From NCBI GenBank assembly GCA_026122225.1, contig JANEZZ010001953.1, forward strand, positions 2,046,001-2,110,000: a DNA stretch of 64,000 bases. The letters run 5' to 3'. This stretch comes from Heloderma charlesbogerti. Lineage: Eukaryota > Chordata > Lepidosauria > Squamata > Helodermatidae. The translations under genes were made by a program, and so were the position numbers. Positions 1-15,120 of the stretch are shown piece by piece; positions within the stretch are counted from its first letter, which is position 1, and each line of letters begins with the position of its first letter. Under the pieces are notes generated by a model. It was given only the letters and a program-made list of their open reading frames with translations, made no database searches and had not been told where the DNA came from.

Positions 1-835
1 GTGGTAGGAAAAAAAATATTGAAAAACACCTCCGGGGCACTAGCTAGGAATGAGAGTATTAGGATGTGACTCCATTTCTCAAAATACAGGTTTAGGGACT
101 AGTGCAATCTCCCTGACAGTGACAGCAGCTCATCAGTCCCAGGCGGACTGGCACAGCTCCATTTTCATTCAGCTGCTTTGGCAGCTAATTTCTGTTACAT
201 AAAACAGAAGAAATTCACCTTGCAAATACTTTTATAACATCTAAATATTTTAGATTAATTTTTTTAATCTACTGAACTTGTGCAAATTCTTAGGGATTTT
301 TTACTTCCTAAAAATCCACACATAAATGGAGCAGGATGGTTTGGGGGCATATGTGGAAATGGGATGGAACAGACTTCCACTGATCCATCCATCCCTAATC
401 GTGTGTATTTTTTAAATTTGTGCTTAATATACTAATGCTATTCTATAAACCAGATTGAAAATTTTCAAACTGAAGTAGTGGAGTTCAAATTGAATTTTAT
501 AAATAAAGTAAATAAAATTGACTTACTCAGGGATGGTGCTTGAATTTCTGTGGATGCGACAAAGCCCCTTGCTTCTCTGGCCCCCTCTATGGTGAGAGAG
601 AGAGAGATTCCCTGACCTCCAAGCCCCAGCAGTTACTTTCAATCCCTGCCACTTGCTCTCCTCTCCAGTCCCTCAGTCCCTTCATCAGGATCTTCAATGT
701 TTTGGCAGGCTGAGGTGGCTGCTTCCTGTTTGAACTTGCACATGCTCAGTATTGCAGAGACAGGCAGCGCTCTCAGTGGTGGGTGCGTGTACATACAGTT
801 GATTCCAGTGCCAAGTCAGGGTGTCCAGGAGGATC
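1..835. other. Intronic sequence, no gene seen
   Basis: No exon, RNA gene or clear repeat family could be recognised here. It is ordinary AT-rich sequence with a short (GA)n run near 594-606. It lies downstream of the last TANC2 exon visible in the window (7264-7156), so it belongs to the following intron. Confidence 0.5.
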
Positions 836-2045
836 GTCAGAACACAAGAAGAGCCCTGCTGGATCAGCCCAAGGGCCCATCCAATCCAGCATTCTGTTTA
901 CATACTGGCCAAGCAGCTGCCTCTGAGAAACCCACAAGTAGGAAATGAATGCAATGGCACCCTCCCACTTGTGTTCTCCAGCAACTGGTATATGTAGACA
1001 AACCACCTCTGATACTGGAAGTAGCATATAGCCATCATGAATAATAGCCACTGATAGTCTTCATGAATTTGTTTAATCTCCCTTTTAAAGCCATCCAAAC
1101 TGGTGGCCATCACTACATCTTGTGGTAGCAAATTCCATAGCTTAATTGTGAACTGTGTGAAGACGTACATCCCACCAATCAGCTTCATAGGATGACCCCA
1201 GGTTCTAGTAGTATGAAAGAGGTAGAAACATGTCTCCCTATCCACGTTCTCCATACTATGCATAATTTTGTGCACCTCTATCATGTTTCTCCTTACTTGC
1301 CATTTTTCTAAGCTAAACAGTTCCAGATGTTGTATCCCTTTCCTCATAAGGTAGTTGCTCCAGCCCCTTGATCACTTTAACTGCCCTTTTCTTCACTTTT
1401 TCCAACTCTGCAATATCTTGTTTTAGGTACAGTGACCAGAACTGTATATAGTATTCCAGGTGTGTATTTGTATATGGACAGTATGATATTGACAATTTTA
1501 TTTTTTATTCTTTTCCTAATTATGTCTAACATGGAATTCCCCTTTTTCAGTTTGGGTTGACCTTTTCATTGAGCTGCCCACCACAACGCCCAAATATCTT
1601 CCTTGATCAGTCACCGCTAGCTCGGATCCCATCACTGTATATGTGAAGCTGGGATTTTTTGCTCCAAAATGCAAAATCCAATATCACTTTACTTACATTG
1701 AACCACATGTGCTATCTTGATGCCCATTTCCCCAGTTTAGAGATATTCTTTTGGAGCTCTTTGCAATCCCTTTTTGTTTTAACCACCCTAAATGATTTGG
1801 TGTCATCAGAAAATTTGGCCATCTCACTGCTCACTCCTAATTCCAGGGCATTATGAACGAGTTAAAAAGCATTGGTCCCAATACTGATCCTTGTGGGACC
1901 CCACTGTTTACATCCCACCATTGTGAGAACTTACCATTATGCACTGCCTGACAGCCAAACATGGTCCAAACATGATCCTTATCCAGATCCCCTGAACCTG
2001 TCTGGACCCATCCATTGCTGTAAGCGTGCATGTAAATCCATGAAG
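836..2045 (-). mobile_element. CR1-type LINE, 3' part (L3-like subfamily), decayed
   Basis: Read on the minus strand, this piece carries scattered reverse-transcriptase motifs: SGVPQGSVLGPMLF near 1912-1870, then HLEYYIQFW and the ELEKVKKRAVKVIKGLEQLPYEE block (about 1470-1340), then the C-terminal block around NLLPQDVVMATSLDGFKREI. This is the order expected of the end of CR1 ORF2. Several frameshifts and stops break the frame. The same 3' region recurs at 34075-34556, so it is an interspersed family. The 3' end is near 836 and the 5' truncation near 2045; both are judged by eye. Confidence 0.8.
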
Positions 2046-3060
2046 ATGCCCACAGCCAATTGCTGTTTTTATTTCCATTCCTGCATGGAGTGTCCCTTTT
2101 TTTTCATTCTCGTCCATGAGGCCTAGCAGGGAGAGCACTCAAGCAGTGGTGTGGATGCCTCGATGCTAACTGACTGCGAGCAGAGTGACAGGGCTTCTTT
2201 ACACCAGGGTTTTATCCCACATCTTTATCAGGGCTTCTGCTTCCGGTTTCTTTACGGGATTAAAATCTGCTCCTGTACACTTGCTTACACGTGTTTTTTT
2301 TTTCAGGGATTTCCTTTCTCTGCAAGTTCTATGTTTCACTATACAGCCACTAGATGGCGGTGTTGTATAGCGGAATTGCAGAAGTACATGCAGCCATTGC
2401 AGCACTTCATCACACTTCTAGAAAAAATGCTGGACTTTCCCCGATCTTAAAAAAAATGGATAAAGGTTATAGAACATGGGAGCGGCCCTGGAGGTTGATG
2501 ATGTCGTGTAAAGGACCTGCAAACTTCTGTGAGTGACCAATCATGAGTGCATGATAAAAGCCTTGTGTAGAGATGCCCACAGTCACAGCAGCAGAGTGAG
2601 TAAGAGAGATTAAGAGTTTTACTCTAAAGTAATCATGTGAGGACCCTGATTGGCACTAATAGGTTTTTTCTTTAGATTAACTCTGGGGGCGGGGATTTGA
2701 GGGAGCACGCAGCTGCGGGGGGAAAAGAAGAGAGGGGTCAGGTGCAGACTACACTGTATATGTGAGGGTGCCTGAGAGAGCAAGTTGGGGAGTGACTGCA
2801 AGAGTGAGCAAGTTGGGAAGTGCATGTGACAGAATAAGAGAGAGCAAGATGGCGAGAGCGTGTGAGACAGTGACTTAGTTGGGGAGTGCATATGAGAGAG
2901 TGTGGTGCTTCTCAGACTGTGTGTATTCTTTTTTTATGCAAATGTGATGTGAATAGAGGGAGAGAGAAATAGCAAGCAGTCTGCGGGACACTGCGTTTGG
3001 ACTGGAATCCAGAGGCCAAAGGGAAGCAGTAGCCAGCATGTATATTGCTTTACTTTATGA
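2046..3060. other. Intronic sequence with a degenerate purine-rich repeat
   Basis: No exon recognised. From about 2765 to 2905 a loose tandem repeat of roughly 45 bp is visible: the phrases 'agagagcaag', 'ttggggagtg' and 'gcatgtgaga' recur three or four times with substitutions. The rest shows nothing assignable. Confidence 0.4.
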
Positions 3061-3066
3061 CTTTTA

Positions 3067-3093
3067 ATGGTGTGTGTGTGTGTGTGTGTGTAT

Positions 3094-3135
<42 letters not shown>
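3067..3135. repeat. Compound microsatellite (GT)n(GA)n
   Basis: An uninterrupted GT run (about 3070-3091) is followed after a few bases by a long GA run (about 3097-3132). A short loose TATC-rich stretch follows near 3150-3180. Such compound dinucleotide tracts are length-polymorphic and encode nothing. Confidence 0.95.
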
Positions 3136-3175
3136 CTTGCTATTTTTTATTTATATCTACATCTATCTATTTATC

Positions 3176-4215
3176 TATCTGTGCAATGGGTTTCTGCTGT
3201 GGAGGAGTCAAACATAGGTTTAAAGGACTGTAGAGACAACACCACCAATCCCCTGCTTTGAATTAATGAACCTGAGTTTAACTTGTATGCTTCAGTTTTC
3301 CCTTTCTGTGCAAGGGATAATTGCTGGAGCAGAAAACTGTTGGTTCAAAGGACTGGCTTTGTGTGTTGCTGTGCCAACCCTTTGCTTTGCACAATTGATG
3401 TTGAAGGTAACGTAGCTGAATTTGCCCTTTCTCTGTCATGGGTTCCTGCTGTATCCAACAAACATGGGTTCAAAGTACTGCTTTTGTGTCGTTCAGTGGG
3501 CCAGAGGACCCTCTCCTGCCCAGCCTTCTGCTTTGTACTCATGATATTTACAATAACTTGCCTCACCTTGACCTTTCTCTGCAATGGGTTGCTGCTGTTG
3601 CAGATAAATATGAGTTCAAAGGATAGCTTTGGTGTTGTGGGCTCAAAGGACCATTTTCATCTTATATTATGGGTCAGTAGGGATGTACAGATTGTGTAAA
3701 ATCCATTCTGTCTGTGTTTCACAGGTTGGCAAGTGCCTTTTGTTCCATCGTCTGCCCACTGAAGGGATTGGATTTTTTTGTTTCCGAATTTGCATAAATT
3801 CAAATTCGCACAAATGTGAATCCGTGCAAATTCACACATGCAAAAATGTGCAAATTCCCACAAAATGAGCAAATCCCCCCCCAATGCATGTTTTGACGCT
3901 TTAGCCTATGTGGGAAATGCACATTTTCAGCTGGGTTTTTTTATTTTTGCATATTTTTCTACGATGAAATTTGCAAAAAATAACTGAAGGTTAGAAAAGC
4001 GGTCTGCAAGTCTGCAGAATCCGCCTGACAGGGAAAAGCCGGTCCACTGTGGAATCTGTGGGTCAGATTCATGAAAACCTGAACTCATTTGGTTCCCTTG
4101 TGGATTTCTCCAACATCCCTATGGGACAGAAGCACCTCCTACACAGCCCTCTGTTTTGAACCTATGATCTTGAAGTCAACTTGCATGCCTCAGTTTATTG
4201 CTCCACATACTTTGG
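3176..4215 (+). repeat. Degenerate tandem repeat, unit about 125-147 bp
   Basis: The phrase 'gcaatgggtt.ctgctgt...gttcaaaggactg' returns near 3181, 3308, 3433 and 3580. The companion phrase 'ccctctgctttg...ttgcatgcctcagttt' returns near 3250, 3372, 3524 and 4146. This gives four to five diverged units. The fourth is cut by the MITE at 3678-4121 and the array resumes directly after it. Open frames across this stretch (for example 3283-3699) arise from the repeat and are not regarded as genes. The family is not recognised. Confidence 0.7.
3678..4121. mobile_element. hAT-like MITE with TAGGGATG inverted termini
   Basis: The element starts TAGGGATGT and ends ACATCCCTA, so the termini are inverted repeats. 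The flanks are tgggtcag (3670-3677) and tgggacag (4122-4129), an 8-bp target duplication with one mismatch; 8 bp is the hAT superfamily length. The 444-bp interior has no coding capacity and is rich in short 'caaattc'/'gcacaaa' motifs in both orientations. The elements at 33175-33546 and 17950-18357 look like relatives. Confidence 0.8.
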
Positions 4216-4285
4216 CTCCTTGGCTCTGACTACAATTAGCTGCCCTGCTCTCCTTGGCTCCATCTATCAGTAGCTGCTGCTGCTG

Positions 4286-4402
4286 CTGTTGTTATTATTA
4301 TTATATCCTGCCCTTTTTCTTCTTGCAAGGAACCCAAGGCAGCTTATATGGTCCTCCTCCATTTTATTCCCCACAACAACCCTGTGAGGTAGGTGCAGGT
4401 GC
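4286..4402 (-). mobile_element. MIR-like tRNA SINE, 3' half
   Basis: The stretch from the TTATTATTA run through 'tatcctgccctttttcttc', 'aaggaacccaaggcagc' and 'ccccacaacaaccctgtgaggtaggt' is the complement of the 3' half of the SINE seen complete at 39541-39780 (+) and 62572-62783 (-). The tRNA-related head is missing here. Confidence 0.75.
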
Positions 4403-4843
4403 TAATGGGCACCAGCTACCACTGGCCTGGCTATATTAGTCCAAAATCCATCAAGCAGAGCCAAACAGATACCTCTGAAAAGATAGCGACTAGGAAAAGA
4501 TGAAGGCAACTACATTCCTCTATTGTCTGCCCCCAGCATCTGGTACTTGGAAGTATGCTCCCTTTTCACTCCAAATTTACAAAGTTGTCTATATATGTAT
4601 GTATGTATAGATAGATAGTAGATGTAATAGACTTTACATTTTATCCAGTCGATAAGCTTGCATTTTAAATACTAGTTAGAAATAAAACAAAGTTGAAAAA
4701 AGAAGGCAGTGAGGGAAGGATAACCCAGAATTCCCCTTGAATGGAAAGAATGCTGAAGTTGTGGTATCTGAAATGGGGTGAGATAATTTGTGGGACTGCC
4801 CCAGGGATTGCAGCGAAGTGAAGCAGAGTTGGCTTTGACAAAA
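4403..4843. other. Intronic sequence with short TATG/TAGA microsatellite
   Basis: Nothing coding is seen. A small microsatellite of TATG then TAGA units lies at about 4590-4622. Confidence 0.5.
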
Positions 4844-5237
4844 GGCCTAACTAGATGTGACATTAATTGTGTGAATACAATTAACATGTATCTTTTAAAC
4901 ATGTAAATTGTAGTTGCAGGATCACAGGGAGTATTATTAAGAGCTTAACCCCTTTCCCCACCAACCATGGTCCTGACAATAATCATCATCCCCTGTTGCT
5001 ATCTGCATTGGAGAAAGCCTCCTTTGGTGCTAATATAGCCTTCCCTACTGATGCAAACAGCAGCTTGTGCAGGAGATGGTTTTCACTGGGACCACAGCAG
5101 GTGGGGAAAGCATTAACCTCTCCCTCCCATCCCCTGCAGTCCTGATGCTGCCCACACTCCTCACATCTGTTCTTTACATAACAAAAATGTGAATGCTAAT
5201 CACAATAATGCAATTAATGTCATGTCTAGTTTGTTCC
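4844..5237. mobile_element. Probable MITE with ~27-bp inverted termini
   Basis: The left end (ggcctaactagatgtgacattaattg) is matched in reverse complement by the right end (caattaatgtcatgtctagtttgttcc), with a handful of mismatches. The ~390-bp interior is noncoding. No convincing target duplication was found, so the superfamily stays open. The element at 45607-46010 has related termini. Confidence 0.6.
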
Positions 5238-8889
<3,652 letters not shown>

Positions 8890-10470
8890 ATTACTGGGAG
8901 ACAATGGGTGGATTTGCAAGTTACAATAAGCCACGGTGGGTTGGTTGTTCGCAGAACAACCCATGGTACACCCAACAGATGATCAACCTTGCTGTGGTTT
9001 GTCCTCCCGCTCAGTCCTCCAGCTGGCTCCAGCACATATCCCAGGGGACTTTGTGGCAAAACCAGTCTTGTCTCCCCCTCCTGGTTTTTCATTCCTTGGC
9101 TTTTTATTATTTATTTTTGGGTTCCTCAAAAATGTGCAGTTGGGGTTGCTACGATCACTACACTTTTTTGTTCCTTTTTTGTTTTTCTGTGCCTAAAAAT
9201 GTGCAATTGGGGTCACATTTTTTATTATTCTTTTTGTCAGTCTTTTGCAAGTGCATAAGTGCAGACTTACAGCTGTCTGATAGATGGAGTATTGTCTGGT
9301 CAATTTCCTTGTCTGTTTCTTCTGTCAAAGGGAGTGGTGAAGTGAAATAGGTAGCATACAAGGAAATTGACAAGATGAGGTTACAGATTGGCTAATTTGC
9401 ATAAGTTGCAAAGGGCCATGGGAGAAATAATATTAAAGGAAAGGGGGGACCTGCTAGTGCAATTCAGAAGCACTGAAAATGGGGGGAAACAGGCAAGGGA
9501 GTAACTGCACAGTATCTCTCCCTTGGCGATGTGATCTCTCAATTTTAAGTGTCGGACTGATATTTCTCAGTGTCCCCCACCTTTTCAACCCTCCCCCGAC
9601 TCTCCAGATACTCCAGAAAGGGGAGATATTAACTCCCCTTTTTGTGGCTCCTTTTTGGGGCACTAATTGCTGAAGTTACAGTGGTTCCCTGAGAAGGCGG
9701 CTGCATGGAATGGAGTGAATGAGGCCTCATGGGACAGAGGGTGTGTGTAAGTACTGCTGGTTGGTCTTTTGCAAGTGCACAAGTGTGCTTGTGCATTTTC
9801 TCTTTTGGGTATTTCTCACCCATTTTTTTATGCTTCTGAACTGCGCTACTGGATCCCTCCTTTCCCTTAGTATTATTTCTCCCATGGTCCTTCACAACTG
9901 TATGCAAATTAGCAGATTTGCAACTGCATCTTGTCAATTTCTCTGTATGTTATCTACTTTGCCATTCCCTTTGACAGCTGAAACAGACAAGGAAACTGAC
10001 CAGACATATTGGACAGCCATAAGCATGCAGTTGCACACTTGCAAAAGACCACCACCACCAACAATAATAATAATACACTGCAACCCAGTTGTGCATTTTT
10101 GAGGCACAGATTTTTTTTTTAAGCTGGGGAATGAGTTATGATCCTTCCAAAGTGCATTTTGGCACTGGTGGAAGGGCAGTCACTGGCAAGATAACAAAAA
10201 GAGAATGGCATGGGCTTTTTTGCCACTCTTCCCAAGTGACCCTATAGCCAATCACCGCAACCCATGATAAAATAGGTCTCCCAGGTTTGGACAATACGAC
10301 AACCCATTGTGGGCAAAAATAGCCCTGGAACAAGCCATGGATTCTTGGTTTCGCTGGTTCCCCAAAAATAAACCATCCCATGGAACACACTCCAGTTTAG
10401 GATGACACGACAACCCACCATGCCTGACTGCTCATGGTGGGCTGTCATGTCATATGAAACCAGTCAAATT
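8890..10470. mobile_element. Long inverted-repeat (fold-back) element
   Basis: The left arm from about 9115 to 9480 is matched in reverse complement by the right arm from about 9826 to 10115. Paired landmarks are 'ctcaaaaatgtgcagttggggttgc' (9127) with 'gcaacccagttgtgcatttttgag' (10080), 'gtcttttgcaagtgc' with 'gcacacttgcaaaagac', 'tttccttgtctgtttc' with 'gaaacagacaaggaaa', and 'ccatgggagaaataata' with 'tattatttctcccatgg'. Weaker pairing continues outward to about 8890 and 10470, where 'gggttggttgttc'-like and 'gacgacaacccacc'-like sequences lie. It has no coding capacity. It resembles a nonautonomous fold-back DNA transposon; exact termini and target duplication are not resolved. Confidence 0.7.
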
Positions 10471-10519
10471 TGGTTTCTTATGTAAATATGTTCAGGCATT
10501 TAAAAAAAATATTAGCATC

Positions 10520-12790
10520 CTAAGTGATTGGCACTATGGTTACAGGAACTCTAGGGGAAAGTGACCATGTTGTACTTGAGTTCTTGGTTCTAAGGGAAGC
10601 AAAAGCAGAGTGTAGTCAAACGCGTACCCTGGATTTTAGGAAAGCTGATTTTAATAAAATCAGAACAATGATCAGCAAGGTCCCATGGCAAGCGATGCTA
10701 ATGAGAGAAGGAGTCCAAGATGGGTGGGAGCTTTTAAAAAACGAAATTCTCAAGGCACAATTACAAACAATTCCAAAAAGAAGAAAAGGTGGAAGACAAC
10801 AGAAGAAGCCAATGTGGCTTCACAAAAAGCTTAGGGATGACCTGAAAACAAAAAAGGACACATACAGGAAGTGGAAAGAAGGCCAAGTAACAAAGGAAGA
10901 GTACAGGCAGGTAGCCCAGAATTGCAGGGATGGCGTCAGGAAGGCTAAAGCTGAGAACAAGCTGAGGTTAGCGAGGGATGCTAAAAACAACAAAAAGGCT
11001 TTCTTCAGCTACATGCATAGTAAAAGGGAGAGGAAAGAAATGGTTGTTCAGCTATTAAATAAGGATGGAAAAACGATAACAGATGACAAAGAAAAGGCAG
11101 AGGTGCTCAATTCCTACTTTGGCTCAGTCTTCTCCCAAAAGAGGGTCTATGACCCCCCTGGCAAAGGCAAAGTACAGGCGGAAGGGGCAGGATTACAGCT
11201 TGAGATCGATAGGCATATGGTCAAGGAACACCTAATTACTTTGAGTGAGTTCAAATCTCCAGGGCCAGATGAACTGCATCCTAGAGTAATAAAGGAACTG
11301 GCAGAAGAACTCTCAGAACCGCTGTCTATTCTCTTTGAGAAATCATGGAGGACAGGGGAAGTGCCAGATGACTGGAGGCGGGCTAATGTGGTCCCTATCT
11401 TCAAAAAGGGTAGAAAGGAGGAACCTGGGAACTACAGACCAGTCAGTCTGACATCAATCCCTGGGAACATTCTGGAGCAGATCATAAAGCAATCCATCTG
11501 GAAGTACCTTGAAAACAATGCCATGATTACTCCAAGCCAACATGGATTTGTCAAAAACAACTCCTGCCAGACGAATCTGATCTCATTTTTTGATCAAGTA
11601 ATCTCCCTTGTAGACTGTGGGAATGCTGTAGACATCATATACCTCGACTTCAGCAAAGCTTTCGACAAAGTGCCCCATGATATCTTGATGAGCAAACTAG
11701 CTCAAAGTGGGCTAGATGAAACAACGATCCGGTGGATCCACATTTGGCTACAGAATCGGACTCAAAGAGTGCTTATCAATGGGACCTTCTCAAACTGGGG
11801 AGAGGTAACGAGTGGGGTACCGCAGGGCTCAGTCCTGGGCCCAGTGCTCTGCAACATTTTAATTAATGACTTGGAAGAGGAGGTGCAGGGAATGCTGATC
11901 ACATTTGCAGATGACACAAAATTGGGCAGGATAGCTAATACTTTGGAAGACAGAAACAAAATTCAAAGTGATCTGGATAGACTGGAGCGCTGGGCAGAAA
12001 ACAACAGAATGACATTTAATAGGGACAAATGCCAAGTTCTGCACCTAGGAAAAAGAAACCAAAGGCACAGTTTACAAGATGGGGGATACTTGGATCAACA
12101 GTACTACAAGCGAGAAGGATCTTGGAATTGTTGTAGATCACAAACTGAATATCAGCCAACAATGTGATGTGGCTGCAAAAAAGGCAAATGCTATTTTGGG
12201 CTGCATTAATAGAAGCACAGCTTCCAAATCCCGGGAAGTACTAGTTCCCCTCTACTCAGCACTGGTTAGGCCTCATCTGGAGTACTGTGTCCAGTTCTGG
12301 GCACCACACTTGAAGAAGGATGCAGACAAACTGGAGAGGCTTCAGAGGAGGGCAACAAAGATGATCAGGGGACTGGAAACAAAGCCCTATGAAGAGAGAC
12401 TGAAAGAACTGGGCATGTTTAGCCTTGAGAAGAGAAGACTGAGGGGAGAGATGATAGCGCTCTTCAAGTACTTGAAAGGTTGTCACAGAGAGGAAGGCCA
12501 GGGTCTCTTCTTGATCATCCCAGAATGCAGGACATGGAATAATGGGCTCAAGTGAAAGGAAGCCAGATTCCAGCTGAACATCAGGAAAAACTCCTTGACT
12601 GTTAGAGCAATATGACAATGGAACCAATGACCTAGGGAGGTGGTGGGCTCTCCCACACTGGAGGCATTCAAGACAAGGCTGGACAACCATCTGTCAGGGA
12701 TGCTCTGACTTGGATTCCTGCATTGAGCAGGGGGTTGGACTCGATGGTCTTATAGGCCCCTTCCAACCCTACTGTTCTATGATTCTATGA
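10520..12790 (+). mobile_element. CR1 LINE, 5'-truncated, well preserved, intact 3' end
   Basis: Starts inside ORF2 just after the endonuclease region (GTLGESDHVVLEFLVL) and runs through the reverse transcriptase to the diagnostic CR1 3' end: 'gagcagggggttggactcgatgg', 'ccccttccaaccct' and the terminal ATTCTATGATTCTATGA octamer repeat at 12773-12789. The left flank is not homologous to CR1, which is the usual 5' truncation of target-primed reverse transcription. It lies in sense orientation to the window, antisense to TANC2, inside its 21.4-kb intron. Confidence 0.95.
10524..12555 (+). pseudogene. CR1 ORF2 (reverse transcriptase) with one frameshift
   Basis: The first open frame (10524-12167) covers the RT domain: YLDFSKAFDKVPHD (about 11640), SGVPQGSVLGP (about 11815) and the catalytic FADD box at 11904-11915. 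Near 12070 an extra T in 'cagtttacaag', compared with 'cagttacaag' in the copy at 20220, shifts the frame. The coding sense then continues in 12079-12555 ([54 protein letters not shown]). A stop at 12553-12555 precedes the last CR1 block. With so few breaks this copy is comparatively young, but it lacks ORF1 and the endonuclease and cannot be autonomous. Confidence 0.93.
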
Positions 12791-12794
12791 AGTA

Positions 12795-13110
12795 TTGGCA
12801 TGCTATTCCAGTGGATAGATATATGGAGATATTCCAACCCTAGCAAAATGGAGTTTACTTTTTATTCCTTTACACATATAGAATAAATTTGTTTTTGGGA
12901 TCACTAGATATGATACACAAAGCGTATGAATTGGATCAAAAGCTATCTCTGCTCATGTACACATTTCCTGGGTTTTAAACTTTGCAGATGACAAGAAATA
13001 AGGTACAAAATAAGTACGTAATTGAATCATTACGGCCCCTAATGAGGGAATATTTTGAGTTTAATATTAATTCTGGGTTGCATGGCCCGCCATGATGTGG
13101 GATGCTGCTA
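12795..13110 (+). mobile_element. Probable L1 fragment, endonuclease region
   Basis: Conceptual translation gives decayed text like FTFYSFTH..., then a stretch reminiscent of the end of the L1 endonuclease (sequence around RIDYFL...SDHAP). Stops are frequent. The call is supported mainly by the clearer L1 piece at 14440-15120 beyond the CR1 at 13165-14419, which suggests one old L1 split by the later CR1. Confidence 0.4.
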
Positions 13111-13164
13111 AAACCTAGTTTAGAGGTACTTTTTATTATTATAGCCTATTAAAATGGTCCTGCT

Positions 13165-14419
13165 TGGAGAAATTTGGTTTCTGGGCCCATGGTCTTTGCT
13201 TTTTGAATGAAAAACTACTGGTGGGAGATAGAGTGTACCTCACAAAGACTGGGAAGAATGTATTTGCCTGAAGAATGGCATTTGATCAGAAGCATTTTAA
13301 ATGGAATCCTGTAGAGGATGGAGAAGAAAGTCCAGAGGTAAGGACTATCGATAAGGGCTCATGCATTGTAGCAGGAACTGGGAGAGCAGCTGTGGTGGGG
13401 CCTGTTAAACCTCTTAACAGAAATGCAGGGAGGTCATTGGAGCACAAAGTTCATGGTTTTCAATGTTTTTATGCTAATTCTTAGAGTATGGGAAATAAAC
13501 AGGATGAGCTGGAACTCTTGATTCAAGAAGGTAAATATGACTTAATAGGTATAACAGTCACTTCATGGGATGACTCTCATGAGTGGAATGGAGCAACTGA
13601 AAGATATAACTTGTTAAAAAAGAACAGAAGCCATAGAAAGGGGGTAGGAGTTGTGCTATATTATGTTAGAAATGCACATACCTGCACAGAAATTCAGGAG
13701 AATGAACATGATGGTCTGTTGAAAGCATCTGGGCTAAAATAAATGGAGGAAGGAATAAAAACAATACTGTTGTTGGAGTCTATTATGGACTACCTGACCA
13801 AGGAGAAGATGTGGATGGTGCTTTCCAAAAGCAAATTGTGCATATTTCAAGGAAGCATGAAATAGTAATAATGGGGACATTTATTACCCTTGTATCTGTT
13901 GGGAGACAAACTCTGCCAAGTATGGTCTCTTCAGGAAATTCCTGACATGCCTTGCTGACAACTCTCTTCTTCAGAGGTTGGAGGAAGGAACAAGGGGATC
14001 CGACATCCTTGACTTGATTTTGACCAATAGGGAAGAGTTAGTTGATGAGGGGAAAATAGCAGGAACTTTGGGGAAAGTGACTATGTAATGCTCAAATTCT
14101 TGCTTTTAAGAAAAACTAGTGTGTATCTTGAACTTCAGGAAAGCTGATTTTAATGAACTCAAAGCAATCATAAGTAGGATTCTGTGCCAGAAAAACCTAA
14201 CAGGAAGAGGAGTTCATCATGGATGGGGGGTTCCTAAAAATGGAGATACTAAAGGTGCAATCCCAATGAAGGAAAAAACTAGAAGACTACAGATGAAGCC
14301 AATGTGGCTACACAGAAAGCTTAGTGATTATCTGAAAATTAAAAAGGACACATAAAGGAGGTGAAAGGAAGGGCAAGGTGGCTAAGGAAATGTATGGGCA
14401 GATAGCCCGGAACTGCATT
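13165..14419 (+). mobile_element. CR1 LINE fragment: end of ORF1 plus ORF2 endonuclease, decayed
   Basis: Begins in the end of ORF1 (LVGDRVYLTKTGKNVF) and runs through an endonuclease segment read at 13488-13742 (MGNKQDELELLIQEGKYDLIGIT) and then 'GTFITLVSVGRQTLPS' and 'IDPTNREELVDEG'-like text around 13870-14060, to LNFRKADFNELKAII (14130). It ends near 14419 inside ORF2, so the 3' end is missing. Frameshifts and stops are frequent. It is colinear with 30865-31930 of the CR1 at 29885-33014. Confidence 0.85.
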
Positions 14420-14439
14420 CAGCACCTGTTTGCTATTTG

Positions 14440-15120
14440 AGGGAGTGATACCAATAATAAATCTTATTTTTTACAAACCCAAGAACCTCAATATAGTAGG
14501 CATATAAAGGCATTTTGGGACCATTTGGGGGTATGTGAACCTGAAGAAGAAAGAGTATTTGGCGATTAATACTGCAGAGGAGATACAAGAATATGTAACA
14601 TCTCAATGTGCTACTGATTTGACCTAAAATCCACTAAATATCTGGGTAACTATTTGACATCTGATGCAGAAAACTTAATAAATACCATTTATACTAAATG
14701 TTTCCAGTGATTTTAAAAAGTGGCCCATTTCTACTCTTCTCTGGTTAGGCAAAATTGCAGTGAAGATGATGAATATTATACCCAGAATTCTATGAGTTCA
14801 TGAGAATGTTTTCATATCAATCCTTTTGGATCTCTGGGACACTGTCAACACTTCTTATAAAATTTCATATGACAAGCTAAAAGCGAAAGAATCCTAGTAG
14901 TTGCTTTAGACAAAGGAGGGTTGAAATTTCTAAACTTGATAAGATACTATTAACATGACCTGTGTGAAGGTAATAATCCAATGGCTAAATGGTGGGGTAG
15001 ATCTGCCATAGCATATAATGGAACAAAGCTGTATTAAAGTACTAATGCAGTACGATAATGGTACAGTAGAGGTAAATTAGGCAAATTAGCTGCTATATAA
15101 ATATCCTATCCCTACATTAC
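14440..15120 (+). mobile_element. Old L1 fragment, end of reverse transcriptase region
   Basis: Decayed translation still reads KYLGNYLTSD, SDFKKWPISTLLWLGKIAVKMMNIIP and DKGGLKFLNLIRYY across changing frames. These are the 'leggo-isk', 'W.GRIA.IKMNILP' and 'KGGL.LPN...YY' blocks of L1 ORF2. Stops are common, so the copy is old. It probably continues the L1 at 12795-13110. Confidence 0.7.

Noticed and set aside
3067..3135. CRISPR-like or regulatory repeat
   Set aside because: Simple GT/GA dinucleotide runs without spacers; an ordinary microsatellite in vertebrate DNA.
3283..3699. 138-codon open frame, possible small secreted protein
   Set aside because: It lies entirely in a degenerate tandem repeat and ends inside a MITE; the frame is a by-product of the repeat unit.
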